Program-made: the position numbers and the translations under genes
Notes under the pieces: generated by a model
Databases searched by the model: none
Seen by the model: only the letters and a program-made list of their open reading frames with translations
What the model was told of the DNA's origin: nothing
Shown here: one piece after another, positions 1-7,097 of the stretch
Layout: the number at the start of each line of letters is the position of its first letter
Numbering within the stretch: position 1 is the stretch's first letter
Origin: JBBDIO01 sp040880365
Lineage (GTDB): Bacteria > Chloroflexota > Anaerolineae > Caldilineales > Caldilineaceae
DNA length: 16,307 bases
Assembly: GCA_040880365.1 (NCBI GenBank)
Contig: JBBDIO010000209.1
Coordinates: 1-16,307 of the forward strand
Reading direction: 5' to 3'

Positions 1-2592
1 GAACGGCGCGGCAAGCGGTTCGCCCCAGGTCGGGGGGGCGTTGAAGGTGTGGCTGCGCTGGTGTACTGCGACGATGGCAAGCGGTTGCAGGGTGGCGGCG
101 TCGGGCGTCGTGATGCCACCCCACAAAACATAGTCGGTGGCAGATGCCACATAGCCGGGCACGAAAAGCGTCATAGGCGCGGCGATGATAGCGCCGGGCT
201 GCCATGTTTGGGGCGGATGGTGGGGCAGGGGCCATGTCGTTGTGGCGGCGAGCGTCGTGCCGCCCTGAGTGCCGTCTGCGGTACGCAATTCCAGGCTAAG
301 TGTGGTGGCAGGGGGTGGCGCTTCCTCGACGCTTAGGTAGAGGGTGGCGGCCAGGCTTGTGCCTGCCAGCAGAGGGCGGGCGGGTAACGCATCGGCGATG
401 GCGCTCCACAGGCGAAGACCCGCCGTGGTCGTGGGCTGGGCTTGGCCCAGGCCAAATGGTCCCCCGGCTTGCCAGACGCCGGGTAAACGCAGGGCGATTG
501 CCGCTGCCCCTGCTGTTGAATCGGCAGGGGGCGTTATGATGTTGACACTGCCAATCGTGACCGCAGTGATATTCTCAGTGGTATCCGCGTCGGGTATATC
601 GGCGGGTGGGGCCGATTGGGAAGGGAGCAATGTATCTGCTGGCGTGATGACGGGCGTGACGCGCAGGTCAATATCGTATTCACCGGGCGGCGTGCCCAGG
701 GGGATAAGCAGCGCAATGTGCTCGCTTGCCACAGAATTTTCGGTTGCCGCAGACGCGGCGGTGGAATCGGCAGGGGCGGCGGGCGAGTAGTGGCCCAGGG
801 GTTGATAGGCGCGGCTCGCCCACCTATGGCCGCTTTGGGAGTCGTGCAGGTCGATTTGCACCCGATATTGATCTTCCGGGTTTGATACGTGCCATTGCAG
901 GTGCAGGTTGAGCGGTGTATTTTCTGCGCTGAGTGGGGCGCGGGGGAGTTGGGCAGTCTGCAAGGTCACAGGGCCGATGGACAGAGGGCCGACGGGCATG
1001 GAACTGGACGCAGTGCCATCGGCTGCTGGTTGTGTCCAGGCGCTGAGGCGGGTGGTGGGCGAGATCCAGCCATCGTGGGCATTGGCCGCCACTGTGCGCA
1101 AATGTGTTTCGATTTCGTGGGGAAGCGTGCTGCCAAAGCCCAACGGCGCGGGAAACCAGAGCGTGCCGTGAAGCAGCGCGCGGTCGATGCGTCGGGCCAG
1201 CGCGGCGTCCCAAACCAGAAAATCCTGGTTCAGGGGCGCGGGTTGGGGCGGCAGCCAATCGCCATTGTGGCGCGGGGTATAGGCGCGCCAGTAACCAATC
1301 TGCCACGGGAAAATTGCCAGCACCGCATCCTGTTCGCGCCCCTTTTCCAACACGGTGCGGATTAAGGGGCGGTAGTCTTCGTTGACATAACGTTCAATCG
1401 TGAAAAATGTGCCAATGCCTGTGAGCATGGAGATTCCGAGCACAAGCAGCGCCAGCGTGCGCCAGATAGGCTGGCGCATGTGCAGGAGTCCCGCGATAAA
1501 CAGGAGCAGGGCATAGGGCAGGATCAAAAAGAGCAACCGTTCGCCGCCGACGGGGAAGAAGGGGTAGACCAGATTGACGAGATAGCCCAGGCTCAGCGGA
1601 ATCAGGAGAAACCACGCCGCCGCGGAGATTTGTGGATGGTCTGGGGCGGCAGGGCGGGAGCGATTGAATAAGGTGTACAATCCTGCGCCCAGCGGGGCCA
1701 GCAGCCCTATATGCCGCGCCAATTCCAGCCATCTTTCCGGCGCGGCGAGATGTCCACCCATATATGCCAGGCCGTGACGCCACAGATAAATCGGCAGACT
1801 CAACGGCGTATCCTCGTCGGCTACTATCTTGGATTCTACGTAGGTGATGAGTTTTGGCCCGGCATAAAGCAGCCACGGTAAATAGAGGGCCAGGAGTAGG
1901 ACAAACGGCAGGAATGGCGCCAGACGCAAACGCCCGGCCGCGCGGCTATCAGTATAGAGTAGCCACAGGGCGTGTGCCACGAGCAGAAAGCCGCTGTAGT
2001 AGAGGGTGTAGAGCGAGAGTCCGGCCCATAGGGCATAGATCAGCGCGGCGCGGCGCGCGGGCCTGCCAGATTGAATACGTTGCGCGTAGTTGAACAGGGC
2101 GAGAGTGGCGGCCAGCGACAGTGTCAATGCCAGGCCATACATGCGCACCTCTTGACTGTAGAAGAGGTGCATGGGATTGAAGGCCACAAGCGCGGCGGCG
2201 AGTAGGGGCGCGCTGGAGCGAGAGGGTAGCAAGTGGCGGGCAAGCCGGGCGGTGAGCGGAATGGCGGGCAGGGCGACCACCACCGACAGCAAGCGAAATG
2301 CCACAGGGCCATACCAATCCAAACTGCTGACCCACCCGTGTGCGAGGGCGAAATAGAGGGGCGGATGGATGTCGTGAGCCGTTAGCCACGCCATGCGTGC
2401 CAGGGGTTCGGTTGCGAAATAGACGCTATAGCCTTCATCCCACCAGAGTGGTTGCCAATCGAGCCGCAGCAGGCGCAGAAGCGCGCCTACGACAGTCAAC
2501 GCAACAATGCCTAGGATGTAGGAGTAGGATCGGCGGATACGATGCCACTTGTATAGCCAATAGTTGCGCCAGTTGCGGGGTTCGCCCCCCAC
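1..2592 (-). CDS. GT39-like (PMT superfamily, GT-C) membrane glycosyltransferase, 3' end outside window
   Basis: The reading frame is open for 864 codons from a GTG at 2592 to the window edge. The GTG has a strong ribosome binding site (AAGGGGAG, 6 bases upstream); no ATG lies in frame nearby. Visible motifs are a hydrophobic segment at about residues 22-40, WWDEGYS with an acidic pair D52-E53, AHDIHPPLYF at 72-81, and FYSQEVRMYGL at 144-154. The acidic pair in the first loop and the SQE-x-RMY motif are typical of bacterial GT-C enzymes of the GT39/ArnT type, which move a sugar from a polyprenyl-phosphate donor to an acceptor on the outer face of the membrane. Hydrophobic segments continue to about residue 400; the rest looks like a soluble beta-rich extracytoplasmic domain. 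The acceptor is unknown. The gene follows three Thr/Pro-rich lipoproteins on the same strand after 73 bases, so co-transcription is likely. A weak internal -10 (TATGAT, 2640-2635) is also possible. Confidence 0.85.
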   Translation of the reverse strand, partial: MGGEPRNWRNYWLYKWHRIRRSYSYILGIVALTVVGALLRLLRLDWQPLWWDEGYSVYFATEPLARMAWLTAHDIHPPLYFALAHGWVSSLDWYGPVAFRLLSVVVALPAIPLTARLARHLLPSRSSAPLLAAALVAFNPMHLFYSQEVRMYGLALTLSLAATLALFNYAQRIQSGRPARRAALIYALWAGLSLYTLYYSGFLLVAHALWLLYTDSRAAGRLRLAPFLPFVLLLALYLPWLLYAGPKLITYVESKIVADEDTPLSLPIYLWRHGLAYMGGHLAAPERWLELARHIGLLAPLGAGLYTLFNRSRPAAPDHPQISAAAWFLLIPLSLGYLVNLVYPFFPVGGERLLFLILPYALLLFIAGLLHMRQPIWRTLALLVLGISMLTGIGTFFTIERYVNEDYRPLIRTVLEKGREQDAVLAIFPWQIGYWRAYTPRHNGDWLPPQPAPLNQDFLVWDAALARRIDRALLHGTLWFPAPLGFGSTLPHEIETHLRTVAANAHDGWISPTTRLSAWTQPAADGTASSSMPVGPLSIGPVTLQTAQLPRAPLSAENTPLNLHLQWHVSNPEDQYRVQIDLHDSQSGHRWASRAYQPLGHYSPAAPADSTAASAATENSVASEHIALLIPLGTPPGEYDIDLRVTPVITPADTLLPSQSAPPADIPDADTTENITAVTIGSVNIITPPADSTAGAAAIALRLPGVWQAGGPFGLGQAQPTTTAGLRLWSAIADALPARPLLAGTSLAATLYLSVEEAPPPATTLSLELRTADGTQGGTTLAATTTWPLPHHPPQTWQPGAIIAAPMTLFVPGYVASATDYVLWGGITTPDAATLQPLAIVAVHQRSHTFNAPPTWGEPLAAPF

Positions 2593-2598
2593 TATTTG

Positions 2599-2606
2599 CT
2601 CCCCTT
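2599..2606 (-). promoter_or_regulatory. Ribosome binding site that fixes the GTG start of the GT39-like gene
   Basis: On the minus strand this reads AAGGGGAG, ending 6 bases before GTG at 2592. An overlapping minus-strand frame has ATGs near 2639 and 2633, but it meets a stop just before this GTG, so the GTG is the sensible start. Confidence 0.75.
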
Positions 2607-2665
2607 TGGCACAATTTCTCTGGGCGTGCGCATGATCATATCGCGTATCCGCGTCTCAAAGCTGA

Positions 2666-3589
2666 CTATTGACGCTCGTAGCGCAAATATAGCTCGCGGT
2701 TGGGGTCATTGGCGGTGAGCGTGAAGCGGGCAGTCGGGCCGACGATCATGCCGTCGGCGTTGACCAGTTGAATTTCCCAGGTGCCCGCGGCGGATTGGTC
2801 GGGAAATTCGATTTTGAGATTCTGATGACGTTGCCGCGCATCCTGGAAAGGCCAGGTAAAGGCGGGCTGCCCACCAAATGACTCTTCGGCGACGGGTAGT
2901 TGCTGCCCGTCTTTTGTGATGCGTACCGTATAGCCCGGCAAGCCCAACGAGTTGGCCGTGACATAGAGAAACACTCGCACCAGCCCGGTTTCGGCGAATT
3001 GCTCCTGGCGGACCAGATTAAACTGATCGACCGGCGCCGGCGCGGGGGTAGGAGGCGCAGGTGTGACGACGGGCGCGGTTTCGGATGCGCCGCCGGTAAT
3101 GGGCACAGCATCTACCGCGCCGTCGGTATCTACCAGATCATCGAACACCCATACATAGTCGTCATCGCTGCAACAGAGGAACCACCAGGTGCCTTCGGGG
3201 TTCCGCCCCACAATATCAAATTCCTGGCCGCGTTCGACTGTGCCGACAATGTCGTAGGTGGTGGCGGGACCCAAACGCACGTTTACCAATGGCGAACTGA
3301 TAATTGCACGCGGGCTGCCGGCAACCGGCGCGGGCACGTCGGACGCGACCAGGGCGTCTTGCGTGGCCGGGTTTGGCGCGGTATCCGAATCGGCGTTTGT
3401 GGTTTGGTCTGCCGCTGCCGCCCCCGGTTGGGCAACGGCTGTATCGACCAGATTGGGGGTGGGGGTAAAGGTGGGTTTGGGCGTGCGGATGCTGTTCAAG
3501 GTTGAGTCACTGGTGCCTTGCCCGGCAATGCTACACGAGGCAAGCACCAGACCACACATTAGTAAGACACTGACAATTAAGTATTTCAT
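2666..3589 (-). CDS. SH3b-domain lipoprotein, third of three tandem paralogs
   Basis: The 307-residue product has a lipoprotein signal peptide with a textbook lipobox (LASC, acylated Cys at residue 19). A short Thr/Pro and Ala/Asp-rich linker follows. A bacterial SH3 (SH3_3-type) domain lies at about residues 96-155, marked by NVRLGP, a Gly-Trp-Trp stretch and a Cys-Cys pair at 139-140. The C-terminal beta-rich domain at about 190-307 ends in DPNRELYLRY. It is shorter than its two upstream paralogs and lacks their VTPP/PGVIIVPPG block. Its ATG overlaps the previous stop as TAATG, which points to translational coupling. The SH3b fold often binds peptidoglycan or peptides; here the ligand is unknown. 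It is presumably anchored outside the cytoplasmic membrane. Confidence 0.88.
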   Translation of the reverse strand: MKYLIVSVLLMCGLVLASCSIAGQGTSDSTLNSIRTPKPTFTPTPNLVDTAVAQPGAAAADQTTNADSDTAPNPATQDALVASDVPAPVAGSPRAIISSPLVNVRLGPATTYDIVGTVERGQEFDIVGRNPEGTWWFLCCSDDDYVWVFDDLVDTDGAVDAVPITGGASETAPVVTPAPPTPAPAPVDQFNLVRQEQFAETGLVRVFLYVTANSLGLPGYTVRITKDGQQLPVAEESFGGQPAFTWPFQDARQRHQNLKIEFPDQSAAGTWEIQLVNADGMIVGPTARFTLTANDPNRELYLRYERQ

Positions 3590-4944
3590 TACCGAATTCT
3601 AATCCAACCGATATAGATCTCACGATTTGGGTTGCTGGGCGTAGTGGTAAATGTGACCACGTCGGATAGGGTCGTGCCGGAGCCATCGGTTACATAAACG
3701 CTCCAGGTGCCTGTGCCGATCAGTTGTAAACCGGTCTCCGCGCCTTCTACGTTTGCGGGATTGGGCGGAAACCACTCGTATTTGTAATTGTATTGCACCC
3801 GGTTGCCAAAACCGGGTGGCGCGCTGAATTCGAAAGCATTGGTGCTGGTGGCTCCGGCGTTGGCATTGGGGCGCTCGACGCCTTCAAACTGCACCATGAG
3901 CCGATAGCCCTCGGCGGGCACTTCCAGCGGGGGTGTACCAATAAACAATTTGACGAAAATCGTCAAGTATTGGTTGCCCGACGGGAAAAACTGGGGGCCG
4001 ATGGCGCGCTCAAAGGGCCAGGGTGTGGCAGTGGGGGTGGGCGTCGGCAAGGGCGTTTCGGTCGGCAGGGGCGTGAACGTAGGCGTGGGCGGTGGCCCGG
4101 CCAGTGTGGCCGCCAGTTGCGAAATATCGTTGTTCACCGTGACGAAGGCGCGCGGCACCCACATGGCTTCACCACTGATGCAGCAGATCTCCAGCCACTC
4201 GCCGTCAATGCTTTGTCCTGTGATGGCGACGGGAATATCCGGTCCCAGTTGGGCAACCTGGGGGTAGCTCACATCGGGACCAATGCGAAGGGAAATAAGG
4301 TCTCCCTGGGGAACCGTGATATACGGCGTGGGCGTGGCGGTGGCAGTCGCCGTGGGCGTGGGGGTAGGCGTATCGGGCGGAATGACAATTGGTGCCGCGG
4401 TGGGCGGCACAATTGGCGCAAGCGGCGTGGCGGTGGGTACTAGCGCCAAGGGTGTGCCCAGGCTGGGCTGCTGGGGCAGTAATGGGCTGTCGGGGGTCAC
4501 GACGACCCCAATGGGCGCATCTGTATCCACCGCGTCTCCCGTGTCGGAAGTATCATTATCCGGCGCGACAGCAATTTCGGGTGTAGGTGTAGATGCCGCC
4601 GTTGCAGCTGGCGTGGGGGTAGGTGGTTCGGTGGGCAACGCCGGCAATACGGAGTCAGGGTCCATGCCGGGCGGCACAATGATAACCCCAGGGCGACCAT
4701 CGGCGGGCGGTGTCACAATGACAAGGGTCTGCATTGGCGCAGGCTGTGGCGTGAACGTTGCCTGAAGGGCAATCGCCGTGGTCGGGGTCGCGGTGGCGCG
4801 TTCCTGGGCCAACCATTCGGCGGCGGAACAGCCCAGGGTGGTGAGTGCGAGGCAGGCGAGCGTCAGGAAGGCACGATGCAGCGGTGCGCTGCCGCGCGCG
4901 GGTACTGGCGACACTTGTGCTGGCGACACGGTAACCGGCGACAT
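3589..4944 (-). CDS. SH3b-domain lipoprotein with Thr/Pro-rich linkers, second of three tandem paralogs
   Basis: With the ATG at 4944 the product has 451 residues. This start overlaps the upstream stop as TGATG, the same arrangement as at the next junction. An ATG at 4959 would add five residues; a start at 5058 would lie deep in the upstream gene and is unlikely. The signal peptide ends at TTLGC (Cys39), a loose lipobox that still fits the general bacterial lipoprotein pattern; Cys31 is a second option. The order is then a TPPxxGxPGVIIVPPGxDP block at 76-96, long Thr/Pro linkers, an SH3b domain at about 208-270 with Cys254-Cys255, another TPTPT linker, and a C-terminal beta-rich domain from about 305 ending NPNREIYIGW. 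Domain order matches the first paralog closely, so a recent tandem duplication is likely. Ligand unknown. Confidence 0.86.
   Translation of the reverse strand: MSPVTVSPAQVSPVPARGSAPLHRAFLTLACLALTTLGCSAAEWLAQERATATPTTAIALQATFTPQPAPMQTLVIVTPPADGRPGVIIVPPGMDPDSVLPALPTEPPTPTPAATAASTPTPEIAVAPDNDTSDTGDAVDTDAPIGVVVTPDSPLLPQQPSLGTPLALVPTATPLAPIVPPTAAPIVIPPDTPTPTPTATATATPTPYITVPQGDLISLRIGPDVSYPQVAQLGPDIPVAITGQSIDGEWLEICCISGEAMWVPRAFVTVNNDISQLAATLAGPPPTPTFTPLPTETPLPTPTPTATPWPFERAIGPQFFPSGNQYLTIFVKLFIGTPPLEVPAEGYRLMVQFEGVERPNANAGATSTNAFEFSAPPGFGNRVQYNYKYEWFPPNPANVEGAETGLQLIGTGTWSVYVTDGSGTTLSDVVTFTTTPSNPNREIYIGWIRIR
4319..4377 (+). repeat. Low-complexity GTGGGC-like repeat encoding a TPTPTATATATPTP linker
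   Basis: Degenerate 6-base repeats (GTGGGC, GTGGCG, GTGGCA) correspond on the minus strand to the Thr-Pro/Thr-Ala linker just before the SH3b domain of the second lipoprotein. Similar stretches lie near 4021-4095, 5407-5475 and 5705-5760. Such tracts can slip during replication and change linker length. Confidence 0.6.
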
Positions 4945-6383
4945 CAGCGCGGTGTCCATGCTACAAATACTTCGCGATTGGGGTTGCCGCCCAGGGTGTC
5001 GAACTGGATGTAATCTGTGAGTTGGATCCCCGAACCGTCGGTGAGATACATGCGCCAATAGCCGTCAATTAACGTCAAGCGTGTTTCGGTGGCATTCGGG
5101 TTTTCGGCCTGGGGATCGGGTGGTCTGAATTCAAATTTATAATTGAAGGGCACGCGATTGCCACCCGCAGGCCCGGCGGGGGCGCTATATTCGAAGTAGT
5201 CGTTGCTGGACGCGTCGCTACGGGTATTTTGGCGTGAATCCCAGGCGGAACCTTCGGGTCGATTGCGAAATTCAACGCGCACAAAATAGCCGGGCAACGG
5301 TTGTGGGTTTTCGCTGCTGCCGGCGTAGATTTTGACATAAATCGATAGATGCTCATTGTTGGTGGGCATATAGATCGGCCCTTCCGCCACGGTAAACGGA
5401 TAGGGTGTCGAGGTGGGCGTCGGCGTTATGGTCGGCGTATCCGTAGGCGTGGGCGTGGGCGTGGGTGGTGGCGGGGATGCCGGTGGCAGCTCCAGACCGA
5501 CGCCCACGATATTGTTGATGACGGCGACATGGCTGGCAGCAACCCAGACGGATTGGGCATTGACGCAGCAAATCTGTAGCCAGGTACCTTCGGGATTGCG
5601 GGCCACGACTGCAATTGGAATATCTGGTCCTAGTTGCGCGACCAGCGGGTATTCGACGCCGGGTCCACTGCGCAGACTGACCAGGCCCGCATCTACCAAC
5701 ACGAAGGGCGTAGGCGTCGCGGTTGGGGTGGGCGTAGGCAATGGAGTTGGCGTTTCGGTGGGCGGGATTGCCGGCGCGGCGGGTGTCGGACCGGGGACAA
5801 AGACCACCACGCGCGAACGATCTACGGTGGGCGTGGGCAGAATTGGTGGCGCAACAGGCGTGTCGGTGGATACCTGGACCGGCGGTGCGGACGGATCCGG
5901 CGGCGCGGGGGTGGTGACTACTGTCGTGACCGGCGCGTCGGACGTGCTGGCAGTTACGGTCTGCATACTTTCGGCTTCCGGGGAGCCAGTAAGCGGTGCA
6001 TCGTCCTGCGGCGTGACTGTAGCCAGAGGCGTGGACGTCAGAGTGGGGGTAGGTGTCCAGGTGGCGGTGGGCACCGGAATCAGGCGGCTGGGATCCACGC
6101 CCGGCGGCACGATGATGACACCGGGCGTGCCGGCGTTGGGCGGCGTGACCACCAGCAGGGCCTGGATAGAGTCGGGAGTAGGCGTGAATGTTGGCGCAGT
6201 CTGCCGGGTTGGTTCGGGCGTTGGTGTGGGCGAAAAGAACAATTCGGCGGGGGTGCAGGCTAATGAAACCAGCAGTAGCGCGACTACGCCAACCAGGAGA
6301 GCCGGTCGACGCAGCGCGCGTTCCAAATATTTGGAACGATTGCGGCTCCGTTGGAGCATACTTTGAAGTATTGGTAGGTACAT
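4944..6383 (-). CDS. SH3b-domain lipoprotein with Thr/Pro-rich linkers, first of three tandem paralogs
   Basis: The product has 479 residues. An Arg/Lys-rich N-terminus precedes a hydrophobic stretch and a probable lipobox VSLAC (Cys43). The TPPxxGxPGVIIVPPGxDP block is at 78-98. Thr/Pro-rich linkers (repeated TPTP) surround an SH3b domain at about 227-290 that carries SLRSGPG and the Cys272-Cys273 pair. The C-terminal domain (about 325-479) shares YxxNNEHLSIYVK-like and LTDGSG elements with the second paralog and ends NPNREVFVAW. The ATG lies only 8 bases after the stop of the receiver gene, so the two are almost certainly co-transcribed. No good Shine-Dalgarno is visible, and an ATG at 6359 is an alternative start. 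Likely an envelope-anchored protein; the bound ligand cannot be told from sequence. Confidence 0.86.
   Translation of the reverse strand: MYLPILQSMLQRSRNRSKYLERALRRPALLVGVVALLLVSLACTPAELFFSPTPTPEPTRQTAPTFTPTPDSIQALLVVTPPNAGTPGVIIVPPGVDPSRLIPVPTATWTPTPTLTSTPLATVTPQDDAPLTGSPEAESMQTVTASTSDAPVTTVVTTPAPPDPSAPPVQVSTDTPVAPPILPTPTVDRSRVVVFVPGPTPAAPAIPPTETPTPLPTPTPTATPTPFVLVDAGLVSLRSGPGVEYPLVAQLGPDIPIAVVARNPEGTWLQICCVNAQSVWVAASHVAVINNIVGVGLELPPASPPPPTPTPTPTDTPTITPTPTSTPYPFTVAEGPIYMPTNNEHLSIYVKIYAGSSENPQPLPGYFVRVEFRNRPEGSAWDSRQNTRSDASSNDYFEYSAPAGPAGGNRVPFNYKFEFRPPDPQAENPNATETRLTLIDGYWRMYLTDGSGIQLTDYIQFDTLGGNPNREVFVAWTPR
5451..5476 (+). repeat. G-rich run inside a Thr/Pro linker, fits a G-quadruplex pattern
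   Basis: The plus strand has four runs of at least three G separated by 3, 3 and 7 bases, in the template strand of the first SH3b lipoprotein. It arises from repeated Pro and Thr codons, so it may have no role of its own. Confidence 0.5.
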
Positions 6384-6391
6384 GCCGACGC

Positions 6392-6754
6392 TTAGGCGTG
6401 GTTCAGGATCGTTTGAACCGTTTCGATCAGGGTATCCATCGAATAGGGTTTGTGCAAAAATTTGACATTCGCATCCCCATGAAACGCAGCCGTATTTTCC
6501 GCATCATCGTAGCCGCTGGAGAGAATAATCGGGATTTGGGCATCGAGTTGACGTAGTTCGCGGTAGGTCTCGGCGCCGCTCATGACCGGCATACGCATAT
6601 CCAGCAGGATTGCCTGGATTTCAGTATGACTTTCCTGGAAGAGCGCGATCCCATCTTTACCATTTGTCGCGGAAATCACGGTGACACCAATCATTTCGAG
6701 AATGTCGGTCACGGCGTCGCGAATGGCCGTTTCGTCGTCAATAATCAGAATCAT
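6392..6754 (-). CDS. Stand-alone response-regulator receiver protein (CheY-like)
   Basis: The 120-residue product is one receiver domain with no output domain. The acidic pair D6-D7 (IIDDE), the phospho-acceptor D52 (LLDMRMP), the Ser pair at 79-80 (LSSGYD) and Lys102 (HKPY) are all present, so it should be phosphorylatable. The LSSGYD and KPY style resembles receivers at the ends of hybrid histidine kinases. No kinase is in the window. It is the first gene of the minus-strand unit and is followed after 8 bases by the lipoprotein genes. It may therefore act by protein-protein contact in a phosphorelay rather than as a DNA-binding regulator of its own operon. Confidence 0.92.
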   Translation of the reverse strand: MILIIDDETAIRDAVTDILEMIGVTVISATNGKDGIALFQESHTEIQAILLDMRMPVMSGAETYRELRQLDAQIPIILSSGYDDAENTAAFHGDANVKFLHKPYSMDTLIETVQTILNHA

Positions 6755-6803
6755 AGTTATTTCTCGAAGTATGTACGCATGGCTTCAGTGTTTAACCAGT
6801 GGG

Positions 6804-6809
6804 ATTTTA
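6804..6809 (-). promoter_or_regulatory. Extended -10 promoter element for the receiver/lipoprotein unit
   Basis: The minus strand reads TGG followed by TAAAAT, a TGn-extended -10 matching five of six consensus bases. It would start transcription near 6797, leaving a leader of about 43 bases before the ATG at 6754. No good -35 is present at 16-18 bases, which is tolerated with an extended -10. Confidence 0.45.
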
Positions 6810-6910
6810 CCATACAATTCGCTGGGGCAAGCATGGCGTTGTGTGCGTAGCCAGTTTGCCTTCGGGTGGAGTGTCGTAACGACTGGTATGGCTGGAATGC
6901 ATCTGCAAAT

Positions 6911-6939
6911 TTGACGCGATCGCCAAGTTGGCATACTAT
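6911..6939 (+). promoter_or_regulatory. Sigma-70 type promoter for rplI
   Basis: TTGACG (6911-6916) and TACTAT (6934-6939) are separated by exactly 17 bases; they match five of six and four of six consensus positions. Transcription would start near 6946, giving rplI a leader of about 150 bases. Confidence 0.6.
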
Positions 6940-7097
6940 ATTAATGTTCTGGACATGGCAAAAAGGCAGAAACAGGTAACGGGCCTGTGGATGCTGTCCA
7001 AACTGTCGACTTATTATGGATTTGAGCGGGTTGGTGGGCTTTTGCGAGAGTCGCCGCCGGCTTGAACCTCCGCTTGCGATGAAAGTACGGTGATGAT

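Larger units (their letters stand above)
6755..7097. other. Divergent intergenic region between the receiver gene and rplI
   Basis: These 343 bases hold no convincing gene. They contain one predicted promoter for each flanking gene (minus strand at 6804-6809; plus strand at 6911-6939) and a long leader in front of rplI with no strong hairpin that I can see. Confidence 0.6.

Noticed and set aside
49..1385. Several plus-strand open frames near the left edge
   Set aside because: They lie opposite the GT39-like gene, are Arg/Gly-rich and carry no motif.
1394..2389. Minus-strand open frames of 146-160 codons in another frame
   Set aside because: They overlap the GT39-like frame, which is continuous for 864 codons and carries the motifs.
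4945..5058. Longer start for the second SH3b lipoprotein
   Set aside because: It would overlap the upstream gene by over 100 bases and place a non-signal, Arg/His-rich stretch before the signal peptide.
5401..5475. Repeats that could suggest a CRISPR or satellite array
   Set aside because: The units are 6 bases, degenerate, in frame and coding for Thr-Pro; there are no spacers.
4283..6366. Plus-strand open frames encoding Gly/Val-rich proteins
   Set aside because: They are the complement of the TPTP linkers of the minus-strand lipoproteins; the GVGVGV pattern comes from that repeat.
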